Source: Streptomyces sp. M92
GTDB taxonomy: Bacteria > Actinomycetota > Actinomycetes > Streptomycetales > Streptomycetaceae
Assembly: GCF_028473745.1 (NCBI RefSeq)
Contig: NZ_CP101137.1
Coordinates: forward strand, 2,914,001 to 2,978,000
Reading direction: 5' to 3'
Length of the DNA stretch: 64,000 bases
The notes beneath the pieces are model-generated. The model was given only the letters and a program-made list of their open reading frames with translations. It had not been told where the DNA came from and searched no databases. How positions within the stretch are numbered: the stretch's first letter is position 1; each line of letters begins with the position of its first letter. Of the stretch, positions 55,137 through 64,000 are shown piece after piece. Both the position numbers and the translations under genes were made by a program.

Positions 55137-55260
55137 CCCGGCCCGGAGTCGTACGGTTGCGGGCCCGCCGGGTGCGGCGCGCACGGCCGTAGCCGGCCAG
55201 CAGCAGGGCCGCCCCGGCCGCGACCAGGGGCGGCACCAGATCGGCGGAGATCACCGCCAC
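55099..55260 (-). CDS. Possible small membrane protein on minus strand
   Basis: A 53-residue frame whose N-terminus reads VAVISADLVPPLVAAGAALLLAGYGRARRTRRARN, one membrane helix followed by a basic stop-transfer tail. This is more protein-like than expected from the antisense of a GC-rich gene. GGGGG lies upstream of the GTG. It overlaps the end of the phosphatase gene by 38 bp. Could equally be chance. Confidence 0.3.
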   Translation of the reverse strand: MAVISADLVPPLVAAGAALLLAGYGRARRTRRARNRTTPGRVRTGSATPPPGR

Positions 55261-55377
55261 GCACCCCCGACCGCAACCGGAACACCGGTTCGAGTCGTCC
55301 CCGCTGGCAACACCCAGCGAGCGTATGCACGTGAACCGGCCACCGCGACCGGGGACGGGCCACAGGGAGGGGACACC

Positions 55378-56478
55378 GTGGAGGACACGGAGCCGAGAAA
55401 CACCGACCAGCAAGCAGACGGGAAAGCCGCCGACGGCGATCAGCCCCCACAGCAGAGGAGGGGGCGACTGCGTCGCACACGCCGTATCGTCCTGGCCGCC
55501 CTCCTCGTCCTGCTCCTCCCCCTCCTCACCGCCGAGACCGCGCTCCGCGTCAACTACATGGGCGACCCGGCCGACGGCACCCACACCCGTAACCGCGACG
55601 CGATGTGGCTCGGTCACGCCTGGGTCGACGGCCGCAAGGACGACGCGGACCTCGCCGCCTTCGCCGCCCGTCTGAAGACCACCGGCATCCGCGACCTGTA
55701 CGTCCACACCGGCCCGCTGGAACACGACGGCACCCTGCCTGAGGCCCGCTACCCCAAGGCCCGCTGGCTGATCGACGCCGTGCACCGCGAACTGCCCGGC
55801 GTCCGCGTCCAGGCCTTCCTGGGCGACGTACTCGTCACCGAGGGCCCCGACGGCATGCACCTGGACCGCGCCGACACCCGCGCCGCCGTCGTCGACTCCG
55901 CCCGCCAGGTCCTGGCCGCCGGCTACGACGGCGTCCACCTCGACCTGGAGCCCCTGCACTCGGACGACCGGAACTACCTCTCCCTCCTGGACGACCTGCG
56001 CGCCGTCACCCGCGCGGAGGGCGCCCAGCTGTCGGTCGCCGCCCACCAGATCGACCCGCTGCCCGCCCTGCACGAGGTCTTCGGTGTCTTCACCGAGAAC
56101 CCCAAGTGGTGGTCGCAGGAGTTCTTCGGCCAGGTCGCCCGCCGCGTCGACCAGATCGCGGTGATGTCGTACGACACCGCGCAGCCCCTGGAGGGCACCT
56201 ACGGCGGCTACGTGGCCCAGCAGACGTCCCTCGCGCTGGAGGTCACCCCTCCCACCACCCACCTGCTGATCGGCCTGCCCTTCTACCACGAGAGCAACTT
56301 CGACCACTGGGGTCACGCGGAGACCGTCGAAGCCGCCGTCCGCGGCGCCCGCCTCGGCCTCTCCCGGACGGACGCCGACCGCGAGCTCTTCGGCGTCGCC
56401 CCGTACATCGACTTCGCGGCGACGGAGACGAACTGGAAGGAGTACCGGGAGGGCTGGGTCCGCCAGGACGAGAACTAG
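55378..56478 (+). CDS. GH18-like membrane-anchored protein
   Basis: A 366-residue protein. A basic N-terminus and one membrane helix (RIVLAALLVLLLPLLTAETALRV) lead into an extracytoplasmic TIM-barrel domain similar to glycoside hydrolase family 18 and YaaH-type proteins: YDGVHLDLEPLHSDD (DxxxDxE-like catalytic region), VMSYDTAQPLEGTYGGYVAQQ and HLLIGLPFYHESNFDHWG. It could cleave peptidoglycan or another beta-glycan, or be inactive. GTG 55378 follows GGGAGGGG. Its TAG stop overlaps the sdhB stop on the opposite strand at CTAG (56475-56478). Confidence 0.8.
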   Translation: MEDTEPRNTDQQADGKAADGDQPPQQRRGRLRRTRRIVLAALLVLLLPLLTAETALRVNYMGDPADGTHTRNRDAMWLGHAWVDGRKDDADLAAFAARLKTTGIRDLYVHTGPLEHDGTLPEARYPKARWLIDAVHRELPGVRVQAFLGDVLVTEGPDGMHLDRADTRAAVVDSARQVLAAGYDGVHLDLEPLHSDDRNYLSLLDDLRAVTRAEGAQLSVAAHQIDPLPALHEVFGVFTENPKWWSQEFFGQVARRVDQIAVMSYDTAQPLEGTYGGYVAQQTSLALEVTPPTTHLLIGLPFYHESNFDHWGHAETVEAAVRGARLGLSRTDADRELFGVAPYIDFAATETNWKEYREGWVRQDEN

Positions 56479-57245
56479 GACGACCGGCGCCGGATCTTCG
56501 ACCCCAGCCACACCAGCGGGTCGTACTTGCGGTCCACGGCCCGTTCCTTCAGCGGGATCAGCGCGTTGTCCGTGATCTTGATGCCCTCGGGGCAGACCTC
56601 CGTACAGCACTTGGTGATGTTGCAGTAGCCGAGGCCGTGCTCGTCCTGGGCCGTGCGACCACGGTCCAGGCCGGTCTCCCCGGCCGCGTCCAGCGGATGC
56701 ATGTCCAGCTCCGCGACGCGCATCAGGAAACGCGGGCCCGCGAAGGCCGGCTTGTTCTCCTCGTGGTCACGGACGACGTGGCAGGTGTCCTGGCACAGGA
56801 AGCACTCGATGCACTTGCGGAACTCCTGCGAGCGGTCCACGTCCTCCTGCATCATCCGGTACTCGCCCGGCCCCAGGTCGGCGGGCGGGACGAATGACGG
56901 GACCTCCCGGGCCTTGGTGTAGTTGAAGCCGACGTCCGTCACCAGGTCCCGGATCACCGGGAAGGCCCGCAGCGGTGTGACGGTGATCGTCTCCTCTCGG
57001 GTGAAGACGGACATGCGTGTCATGCACAGCAGTCGCGGACGCCCGTTGATCTCCGCCGAGCACGAACCGCACTTGCCCGCCTTGCAGTTCCACCGTACGG
57101 CGAGGTCGGGGGCCTGGGTGGCCTGGAGGCGGTGGATGATGTCGAGGACCACCTCGCCGTCGTTCACCTCGACACGGAAGTCCTCCAGGCCGCCGCCCTC
57201 CACGTCACCCCGCCACACCCTGAAGCGGGCCTCGTAGCCGCTCAT
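56475..57245 (-). CDS. sdhB: Succinate dehydrogenase/fumarate reductase iron-sulfur subunit
   Basis: A 256-residue Fe-S subunit. The 2Fe-2S ligands are in NCKAGKCGSCSAEINGRPRLLC, and the 4Fe-4S/3Fe-4S ligands in CIECFLCQDTC and CNITKCCTEVCPEGI. It links the flavoprotein to the membrane anchor. Last gene of the sdhC-A-B operon; the start overlaps the sdhA stop (ATGA). The ATG at 57245 is preferred; longer in-frame reading is antisense noise. Confidence 0.95.
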   Translation of the reverse strand: MSGYEARFRVWRGDVEGGGLEDFRVEVNDGEVVLDIIHRLQATQAPDLAVRWNCKAGKCGSCSAEINGRPRLLCMTRMSVFTREETITVTPLRAFPVIRDLVTDVGFNYTKAREVPSFVPPADLGPGEYRMMQEDVDRSQEFRKCIECFLCQDTCHVVRDHEENKPAFAGPRFLMRVAELDMHPLDAAGETGLDRGRTAQDEHGLGYCNITKCCTEVCPEGIKITDNALIPLKERAVDRKYDPLVWLGSKIRRRSS

Positions 57246-59203
57246 TCGGACAGCTCCTCTTCGGCGAGGTACTTGACCAGCTCTTCCTTCTCGAAGAGGG
57301 CGAGCAGGTCGGGACGGATGGGCTCGGTGGCCTCGCGGGTCAGGGTGATCTGGCCGCGCACCGGGTCGGTGGCCGCCAGACCGCCGGTCGGGTCGGTGAG
57401 GGCGCACAGCAGGTTGACGCCCCGCCAGGCGCGGTCCATCGCCGCGTGGTCCTCACGGGTGTGTCCGCCGCGCGACTCGGTGCGCTCCAGCGCCGCCCGC
57501 GCCACGCACTCGCTGACCAGCAGCATGTTGCGAAGGTCCAGGGCGAGGTGCCAGCCCGGGTTGAACTGCCGGTGCCCCTCCACCCCCGCCCGGCGGGCCC
57601 GCAGCCGCAGCTCGGCCAGCTTCTCCAGGGCCTGCTTCATCTCCGGCTCGCGGCGGATGATGCCGACCAGGTCGTTCATGGTCTGCTGGAGTTCCTGGTG
57701 GAGGGTGTACGGGTTCTCGGGCGGGCCGTCGTCGGGTTCCGCCGCCCCCGCCTCCGCCTCCGTGGACACCTCCGCCGAGAACGGCCGCAGGGCCTCCGCG
57801 GCGGCGGCGTCGACCTGGGCGTCGGCCACCCGCGGCCGCGCCCCGTCGTCCCGCCCCGCCGCGTACTCGGCCGCGTGCCGGCCCGCCCGGCGTCCGAACA
57901 CCAGCAGGTCGGAGAGCGAGTTGCCGCCGAGCCGGTTGGAGCCGTGCATGCCGCCGGCCACCTCACCGGCCGCGTACAGCCCCGGCACCCCGCGTGCGGC
58001 GGCCGTGTCGGAGTCGACGGCGATGCCGCCCATCACGTAGTGGCAGGTGGGCCCGACCTCCATCGGCTCGGCCGTGATGTCGACGTCGGCCAGCTCCTTG
58101 AACTGGTGGTACATGGACGGCAGCCGGCGCCTGATCACCTCGGCGGGCATCCGGGTCGACACGTCCAGGAAGACGCCGCCGTGCGGGGAGCCCCGGCCCT
58201 CCTTCACCTCGGCGTTGATGGCCCGCGCCACCTCGTCCCGGGGGAGCAGCTCCGGGGGCCGCCGGTTGTGGTCCGGGTCGTCGTACCACCGGTCGGCCTC
58301 GTCCTCCGTCACCGCGTACTTGTCCTTGAAGACGTCCGGGACGTAGTCGAACATGAACCGCTTGCCGTCCGCGTTCCTCAGTACGCCGCCGTCGCCGCGC
58401 ACCGACTCGGTGACGAGGATGCCCTTCACCGACGGCGGCCAGACCATGCCCGTCGGGTGGAACTGCACGAACTCCATGTTGAGCAGCGGCGCCCCGGCCA
58501 GCAGCGCCAGGGCGTGGCCGTCGCCGGTGTACTCCCACGAGTTCGACGTCACCTTGAAGGACTTGCCGATGCCGCCCGTGGCGATCACCACCGAGGGCGC
58601 CTGGAGCACGAAGAAGCGGCCCGACTCGCGCTCGTAGCCGAAGACGCCGCAGACCTGGCGGCCCTCCTGGAGGACACGGGTGACCGTGCACTCCTGATAG
58701 ACCTTCAGCCGGGACTCGTAGTCGCCGGTTTCCCGGAAGTCCTCCTGCTGGAGCGAGACGATCTTCTGCTGGAGGGTGCGGATCAGCTCCAGGCCGGTGC
58801 GGTCGCCGACGTGGGCGAGGCGCGGGTACTCGTGGCCGCCGAAGTTGCGCTGCGAGATCCGGCCGTCGTCCGTACGGTCGAACAGCGCGCCCCAGGTCTC
58901 CAGCTCCCACACCCGCTGCGGCGCCTCCTGGGCGTGCAGCTCGGCCATCCGCCACTGGTTGAGGAACTTGCCGCCGCGCATGGTGTCGCGGAAGTGGACC
59001 TGCCAGTCGTCACCGGAGTTGGCGTTGCCCATGGCGGCCGCGATGCCGCCCTCGGCCATCACGGTGTGCGCCTTGCCGAACAGCGACTTGCAGATCACGG
59101 CCGTACGGGCGCCCCGCTCGCGGGCCTCGATGGCGGCGCGCAGCCCGGCGCCGCCCGCGCCCACCACGACGACGTCCCATTCCTGCCGGTCGACCACGGA
59201 CAT
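57242..59203 (-). CDS. sdhA: Succinate dehydrogenase flavoprotein subunit
   Basis: A 653-residue FAD subunit. FAD-binding VVVVGAGGAGLRAAIEARERG is near the N-terminus. HTVMAEGGIAAAMGNANSGDDW holds the His expected to carry the covalent FAD. PTGMVWPPSVKGILVTESVRGDGGVLRN and MGGIAVDSDTAAARGVPGLYAAGEVAGGMHGSNRLGGNSL form the substrate and FAD pocket, and EFVQFHPTG carries the catalytic-loop signature. Oxidises succinate in the TCA cycle and feeds quinone. ATG overlaps the sdhC stop (TGATG). Confidence 0.96.
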   Translation of the reverse strand: MSVVDRQEWDVVVVGAGGAGLRAAIEARERGARTAVICKSLFGKAHTVMAEGGIAAAMGNANSGDDWQVHFRDTMRGGKFLNQWRMAELHAQEAPQRVWELETWGALFDRTDDGRISQRNFGGHEYPRLAHVGDRTGLELIRTLQQKIVSLQQEDFRETGDYESRLKVYQECTVTRVLQEGRQVCGVFGYERESGRFFVLQAPSVVIATGGIGKSFKVTSNSWEYTGDGHALALLAGAPLLNMEFVQFHPTGMVWPPSVKGILVTESVRGDGGVLRNADGKRFMFDYVPDVFKDKYAVTEDEADRWYDDPDHNRRPPELLPRDEVARAINAEVKEGRGSPHGGVFLDVSTRMPAEVIRRRLPSMYHQFKELADVDITAEPMEVGPTCHYVMGGIAVDSDTAAARGVPGLYAAGEVAGGMHGSNRLGGNSLSDLLVFGRRAGRHAAEYAAGRDDGARPRVADAQVDAAAAEALRPFSAEVSTEAEAGAAEPDDGPPENPYTLHQELQQTMNDLVGIIRREPEMKQALEKLAELRLRARRAGVEGHRQFNPGWHLALDLRNMLLVSECVARAALERTESRGGHTREDHAAMDRAWRGVNLLCALTDPTGGLAATDPVRGQITLTREATEPIRPDLLALFEKEELVKYLAEEELSE

Positions 59204-60039
59204 CAGAACAACCTCGGATCGTCGAAGGCACCGGACGCGACGAGATACACGTAGAAGTCGGCGAGCGCCACGCTCACCAGCGACGCCCAGGCGAGCTGCA
59301 TGTGGCGGGCGTTGAGCTTCCCGGCCCACTGCCACATCCGGTAGCGCACGGGGTGCCGGGAGAAGTGCTTGAGCTTGCCGCCGACGATGTGCCGGCAGGA
59401 GTGGCAGGAGAGGGTGTACGCCCAGATCAGCACGATGTTGACGAGGAACACCAGGGTGCCCAGGCCCATGTGGCCCCACGCGTAGTCCTCGTCGCGGAAG
59501 GCGAGCACCGTGTCGTAGGTGAGGATCAGCGCGACCAGGAGGGCCGCGTAGAAGAAGTACCGGTGGACGTTCTGCAGGATCAGCGGGAAGCGGGTCTCGC
59601 CGGAGTACCTCTTGTGCGGCTCGGCCACCGCGCAGGCCGGCGGGGACGCCCAGAAGGCCCGGTAGTAGGCCTTGCGGTAGTAGTAGCAGGTCAGGCGGAA
59701 GCCGAGCGGGAAGACCAGGATGATGATCGCGGGGGAGATGCCCCACCAGCTGCCGAAGACCTCCCAGTTGGGCCCCGCGCGCATCGGCTCGCAGTTCTCC
59801 GCCAGGCAGGGGGAGTAGAAGGGCGAGACATAGGGGGCCGCGTAGTAATCCGCGCCCGCGAACGCCCGCCAGGTCGAGTAGACGACGAAGGCCAGCAGTC
59901 CGGCGGCGGTGGCGGCCGGTGCCAGCCACCAGCGGTCGGTGCGCAGGTGCGGGGCGCGGATGGCGGCGCGCGTCGGGGCGTGGACGCCGCCGCCCGGGGG
60001 ATGGGGGTCGGTGGCTGGGGGTTCCGTACCAGTGGCCAC
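59203..60039 (-). CDS. Succinate dehydrogenase membrane anchor subunit (Sdh1/type-E-like)
   Basis: A 278-residue multi-pass protein with about five membrane helices (APAATAAGLLAFVVYSTW, GISPAIIILVFPLGFRLTCYYY, VHRYFFYAALLVALILTY, LGTLVFLVNIVLIWAYTLSC) and a PxRYRMWQWAGKL loop. The size and gene order B-A-anchor, read as anchor-A-B, resemble mycobacterial Sdh1 (Rv0247c-Rv0249c). Heme/quinone ligands are probably the conserved His residues (ASPPACAVAEPHKRY, SCHSCRHIVGGKLKHF). GTG 60039 has GGAG upstream. Confidence 0.9.
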   Translation of the reverse strand: MATGTEPPATDPHPPGGGVHAPTRAAIRAPHLRTDRWWLAPAATAAGLLAFVVYSTWRAFAGADYYAAPYVSPFYSPCLAENCEPMRAGPNWEVFGSWWGISPAIIILVFPLGFRLTCYYYRKAYYRAFWASPPACAVAEPHKRYSGETRFPLILQNVHRYFFYAALLVALILTYDTVLAFRDEDYAWGHMGLGTLVFLVNIVLIWAYTLSCHSCRHIVGGKLKHFSRHPVRYRMWQWAGKLNARHMQLAWASLVSVALADFYVYLVASGAFDDPRLF

Positions 60040-60067
60040 TGGGCGACTCCGGTCGGTCGGGTCGGGT

Positions 60068-60358
60068 TCAGGGGGCGCGGCGGTCGCGGGCCCCGAGGCC
60101 CTCGTCGTCCGAGTCCGTCCACAGCGAGCCGTCGTACGGCGTGTCGGGGATCGTGACGAGGTCCGGACGCCTGGGCGCGTCCGGGGAGGCCGCCGCCGCC
60201 CGCAGCAGCGCGACACTGTCGCGCAGGTGGTCGGTGTCGGTGCGGACCCGGCGGACCTCCAGGCCGCCGCTGCCCAGCCGCTGCTCCAGCCGGGCCACCG
60301 ACCGGGAGAGGTCGTCGAGACTGCGTTGGATCGATGACAGGTCGTCGTGCACGGACAT
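60068..60358 (-). CDS. Small coiled-coil protein
   Basis: A 96-residue protein. DLSSIQRSLDDLSRSVARLEQRLG is a short coiled coil, followed by VRRVRTDTDHLRDSVALL and a Pro/Asp-rich acidic tail. ATG 60358 has GAGG upstream. It lies 28 bp before sdhC on the same strand and may be co-transcribed with sdh. Function unknown. Confidence 0.75.
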   Translation of the reverse strand: MSVHDDLSSIQRSLDDLSRSVARLEQRLGSGGLEVRRVRTDTDHLRDSVALLRAAAASPDAPRRPDLVTIPDTPYDGSLWTDSDDEGLGARDRRAP

Positions 60359-60664
60359 GACGTGACCTCGCTTCCGCCGACCGCGACGCGGAACGGCCTG
60401 GGTGGTGACGTTCATGCGCCTGAGAGTGTCGCGCGTCACACCCGCCGCTGGGAAGGGACGTGCACCGATTGGCCGGGGCGTGTCGGTGCACCGCGGGTGG
60501 TGTTGCGCCGCACGGGTGGGCTTACGCACCGTCACCGCCGTGTCTCCCGGCGTGGCCGAACCGTTTCCTCTTCAGTGGCCGCATCCCCGCCCGAATACAA
60601 ATGATCAACTCCAAATACCGCCAAAAGCGACCACCACGCCCGCGGCCTTCCGGAGGTAGCAGTG
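60359..60664. other. Divergent promoter region
   Basis: 306 bp between the divergent coiled-coil/sdh and lipoprotein genes, with an AT-rich block (AATACAAATGATCAACTCC, then AAATACCGCC) at 60594-60620 just upstream of the lipoprotein gene. No gene. Confidence 0.5.
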
Positions 60665-63016
60665 ATGTCCCACGTCCGCGTCGGACCGCGAGCGGTCATG
60701 CGCTCGGTCGCCTTCCTCACCGCGGGTGCGCTCGCCCTCCCCGCGCTGGCCGGCTGCACCTCCGAGGACCCGGCGGGCAAGCCACTCGCCGAACAGGACG
60801 TCGCCGCCGCGGCCCGGGCCCGGATCGCCGACGGCGGCACCCTGCGCTGGGCCGTCGACTCCGTGCCGGAGACGCTGAACACCTTCCAGTCCGACGCCGA
60901 CGCCACCACCACCCGCGTCGCCCAGGCCGTCCTGCCCTCCATGTACCGGACGGACGAGCGGGGCCGCCCGGTGCGCAACCCCGACTACCTGGAGTCGGCC
61001 GAGGTCGTCGAGACCGAGCCCAAGCAGGTCGTCGTCTACAAGCTCAACCAGCAGGCCGTCTGGAGCGACGGCCGGGAGATCGGCGCCGCCGACTTCGCCG
61101 CCCAGTGGCGCGCCCTGTCCGGCAAGGACACCGCCTACTGGACCGCCCGCAACGCCGGCTACGACCGCATCGAGAAGATCGAGCGCGGGGCGAACGACCT
61201 GGAGGTCAGGGTCACCTTCGACCGGCCCTACGCCGACTGGAAGTCGCTGTTCACGCCGCTGTACCCGAAGGACGTCACGGGCACCCCCGACGCCTTCAAC
61301 GACGGCGCCCGGCGAGAGCTCGAGGTCACCGCCGGCCCCTTCACCGTCAAGAAGGTCGACACCAAGGCGGACGAGGTGGTCCTGACCGGCAACCCCCGCT
61401 GGTGGGGAGAGCCGGCCAAGCTGGACAAGATCGTCCTGCGTGCCGTGCCGCGCGAGGACCGGGTCTCCGAGCTGGTCGCCGGCGAGCTCGACCTGGCCGA
61501 GGTCGACCCGGACACCGCCGAACAGGTCGCCGTGGCCGCGGGCCCCCGGGACGCCGGCACCGGCACCCCGCTCATGGGCCCGGACGGCACCCCGGCCCCG
61601 GGCTCGGGCAGCTCCGCGCTCCCCGGCCCGCAGGGCAGGTCCGCCGCCGAGGCGCTGCGCTCCTGGGCGATCGCCAACGGCTCCGACGAGGAGGCGGCCG
61701 AGGAGGAGGTCCTCGCCAGGGAGAAGCGGCGCGAGGCCGAGGCCAAGGCGGAACGGCGGCGCAAGGCCCTGAGCGGCTTCGAGGTCCGCAAGTCACTGGA
61801 GCCCGCCTACACCCAGCTCGCCCTCAACGGCGCCGACGGCCCGCTCGCCGACGAACGCGTCCGCCGCGCCGTGGCCCGGGCCCTGGACCGGGAGAAGCTG
61901 GCGGAGGCGGTGCTGAAGCCGCTGGGCCTGCCCGCCGAGCCGGTGGGCAGTCACCTCGCGCTGTCCGGCCAGCCGGTCTACGCCGACGGCAGCGGCGCCC
62001 TCGGGGACGTGGACGCCAAGGAGGCGCGGGCGCTCCTGGCGGACGCGGGATGGGTCCCCGGCGGGCCGGTGAAGAAGACCGAGGACGGCGAGAAGGCGGC
62101 CGGCGCGGAGAAGTCCGCGGACGGGAAGGACGAGGAGAAGTCCGCGGACGGGAAGGACGAGGAGAAGTCCGACGGCGGCGACGACGGCACGTACATCGTC
62201 GGCGAGGACGACAAGGCCGCGGACGGCAAGAACCCGGACGGCGAGAACACGGACGGCAAGAACACGGACGAGAAGGACGCCGACGCCGACGCCGCCGACG
62301 GCAAGGACGGCGACGAGAGCGGCGACAGCGACCAGGAGACAGGCGAGAGGCACAGCAGCGGCAAGAACACCGCGCAGGGCGGTGCCCCCGGCGCCTACGC
62401 CCCCAAGGGCACCGCCGCCCCGGCCGGCGCCGCGGGGGCCCCCGTCGCCAAGGACGGCAAGGCGCTCACCCTCAGCTTCGTGGTCCCCTCCGGCCCCGGC
62501 TCCCAGGCCCTGCGCACCGTGGCCGACCGCATCTCGGACATGCTGGAGAAGATCGGCATCGGCACCGAGATCACCAAGGTCCCGGACGAGAGCTACTTCC
62601 AGGACCACGTCGCCTCCGGCGAGTACGACCTGGCGCTCTACTCCTGGCCCGCCTCCGCCTTCCCCGCCACCGACGCCCGCCCCATCTACGCCAAGCCCGT
62701 CCCGGCCGCCGACGGTTCCCTGAACGTGGCGCAGAACTACACCCGGGTCGGCACCGACCAGGTCGACCAGCTCTTCGACCAGGCCCTGGGCACCCTGGAC
62801 CAGGACAAGGCACGGGACCTGCTGCGCAAGGCCGACTCGCGGATCTGGGCGGCGGCCGGCTCGATCCCCCTCTACCAGCGTCCCCAGCTCGTGGCGGCCC
62901 GCGAGAACCTCGCCAACGCCGGCGCCTTCGGCTTCGAGACCCCGGTCTACGAGGACATGGGCTACCTGGAGAAGGGCACCCGGGGCGCCGAGGCCCAGCC
63001 GAGTCCGTCGAGGTGA
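60665..63016 (+). CDS. ABC-transporter substrate-binding lipoprotein (SBP5/OppA family) with large inserts
   Basis: A 783-residue lipoprotein. The signal ends in the lipobox LAGC (Cys31). The SBP5 fold starts with GGTLRWAVDSVPETLNTFQSD and continues with VVYKLNQQAVWSDGREIGAADF, VEV-type core strands and, near the end, SFVVPSGPGSQALRTVADRISDML and LALYSWPASAFPATDARPIY. Two regions do not fit a standard SBP5: about 292-374 (Gly/Pro then an Ala/Glu/Arg coiled coil) and about 468-598 (Asp/Lys/Gly-rich, with EKSADGKDE in tandem from a 27-bp DNA repeat at 62108-62161). No permease follows; typA is next. ATG 60665 after GGAGG. Likely an oligopeptide receptor for an ABC system elsewhere. Confidence 0.9.
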   Translation: MSHVRVGPRAVMRSVAFLTAGALALPALAGCTSEDPAGKPLAEQDVAAAARARIADGGTLRWAVDSVPETLNTFQSDADATTTRVAQAVLPSMYRTDERGRPVRNPDYLESAEVVETEPKQVVVYKLNQQAVWSDGREIGAADFAAQWRALSGKDTAYWTARNAGYDRIEKIERGANDLEVRVTFDRPYADWKSLFTPLYPKDVTGTPDAFNDGARRELEVTAGPFTVKKVDTKADEVVLTGNPRWWGEPAKLDKIVLRAVPREDRVSELVAGELDLAEVDPDTAEQVAVAAGPRDAGTGTPLMGPDGTPAPGSGSSALPGPQGRSAAEALRSWAIANGSDEEAAEEEVLAREKRREAEAKAERRRKALSGFEVRKSLEPAYTQLALNGADGPLADERVRRAVARALDREKLAEAVLKPLGLPAEPVGSHLALSGQPVYADGSGALGDVDAKEARALLADAGWVPGGPVKKTEDGEKAAGAEKSADGKDEEKSADGKDEEKSDGGDDGTYIVGEDDKAADGKNPDGENTDGKNTDEKDADADAADGKDGDESGDSDQETGERHSSGKNTAQGGAPGAYAPKGTAAPAGAAGAPVAKDGKALTLSFVVPSGPGSQALRTVADRISDMLEKIGIGTEITKVPDESYFQDHVASGEYDLALYSWPASAFPATDARPIYAKPVPAADGSLNVAQNYTRVGTDQVDQLFDQALGTLDQDKARDLLRKADSRIWAAAGSIPLYQRPQLVAARENLANAGAFGFETPVYEDMGYLEKGTRGAEAQPSPSR
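62108..62161. repeat. Two 27-bp tandem repeats in the lipoprotein gene
   Basis: The 27-bp unit beginning GAGAAGTCCGCGGACGGG occurs twice in direct tandem, encoding EKSADGKDE twice. Confidence 0.9.
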
Positions 63017-63172
63017 GCGGGCGTCCCCGGCCCGTGCGCCCCCGCCCCGGCAAGCCGCAGCCCCCGGGGCCCCGTACGATGGGGTGAGGCCGTGGCATGT
63101 ACCGCCCGGCAGGCCCGCGTGACACGGACGTACGCGAGGGCCCATCTCACACCCTCCGGGAGTAAGCCTCAT

Positions 63173-64000
<828 letters not shown>

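Overview
This is a 64-kb stretch of a high-GC actinomycete chromosome, almost certainly a Streptomyces. The evidence is GC-rich third codon positions, many GTG starts, ATGA/GTGA/TGATG gene overlaps, a WhiB-family gene, SpoIIE-type phosphatases and anti-sigma-like ATPases, and polyphosphate glucokinase. From memory, the gene order (ahpD-ahpC/oxyR, PBP, fumC plus class I fumarase, whiB, glpX, xseAB, ispH, ppgK, ychF, then sdh and typA) follows the S. coelicolor SCO5028-SCO5111 neighbourhood. No tRNA, rRNA, CRISPR array, insertion sequence or integrase was seen. Layout: 1-1330, a translationally coupled pair of unknown genes at the left edge with lower GC. 1372-3140, an F420-type oxidoreductase and a methyltransferase. 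3141-4450, a long non-coding stretch with hairpins, a strong terminator and a probable broken minus-strand gene. 4451-8529, PhoH-PIN ATPase, a secreted transglycosylase-like protein and an AI-2E-type permease. 8626-10800, the peroxide-stress unit ahpD-ahpC divergent from oxyR, with a well-formed OxyR operator. 10801-11454, a degenerate repeat array. 11455-15067, a padR-ABC ATPase-FtsX permease operon read leftward. 15272-22303, an RHH/SPFH pair, a class A PBP, a SpoIIE phosphatase and a DUF402 protein. 22427-25576, two unrelated fumarases in tandem. 25749-37450, core genes (DUF1707, WhiB, glpX, DUF4245, nitroreductase, DUF4287, xseBA, APC permease, ispH, ppgK, DUF6542, ychF). || The main candidate for something undescribed is at 37433-40702. 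A 19-bp sequence covering the last codons and stop of ychF is repeated exactly 3,251 bp downstream. Between the copies lie a toxin-antitoxin pair and a SNF2-type helicase with an HhH domain, but no integrase. This looks like an integrative element, or a remnant or cis-mobilisable form of one, that uses the 3' end of ychF as its attachment site and carries a stability module and possible defence cargo. || From 40824 to 49820 the content looks accessory: a DUF6000 protein, a DinB/methyltransferase pair divergent from an XRE-cupin regulator across a 78-nt homopurine tract, a LysR/SDR divergent pair, a secreted subtilisin facing an inhibitory-type serpin with 7 bp between them, and a septum-formation-domain membrane protein. 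From 49968 to 56478 there are regulators and signalling proteins: GntR, a small conserved protein preceded by a TTA-containing mini-ORF, Nudix, two HATPase proteins (one a PAS-PAS-GAF-PP2C fusion) and a GH18-like lipoprotein or membrane-anchored protein. The window ends with sdhB-sdhA-sdhC, a small coiled-coil protein, an oligopeptide-binding lipoprotein with two large inserts, and the start of typA. || A recurrent feature is leaderless expression: nine CDSs or mini-ORFs begin 6-7 nt after a TAnnnT-like -10 box, with no room for a ribosome-binding site.
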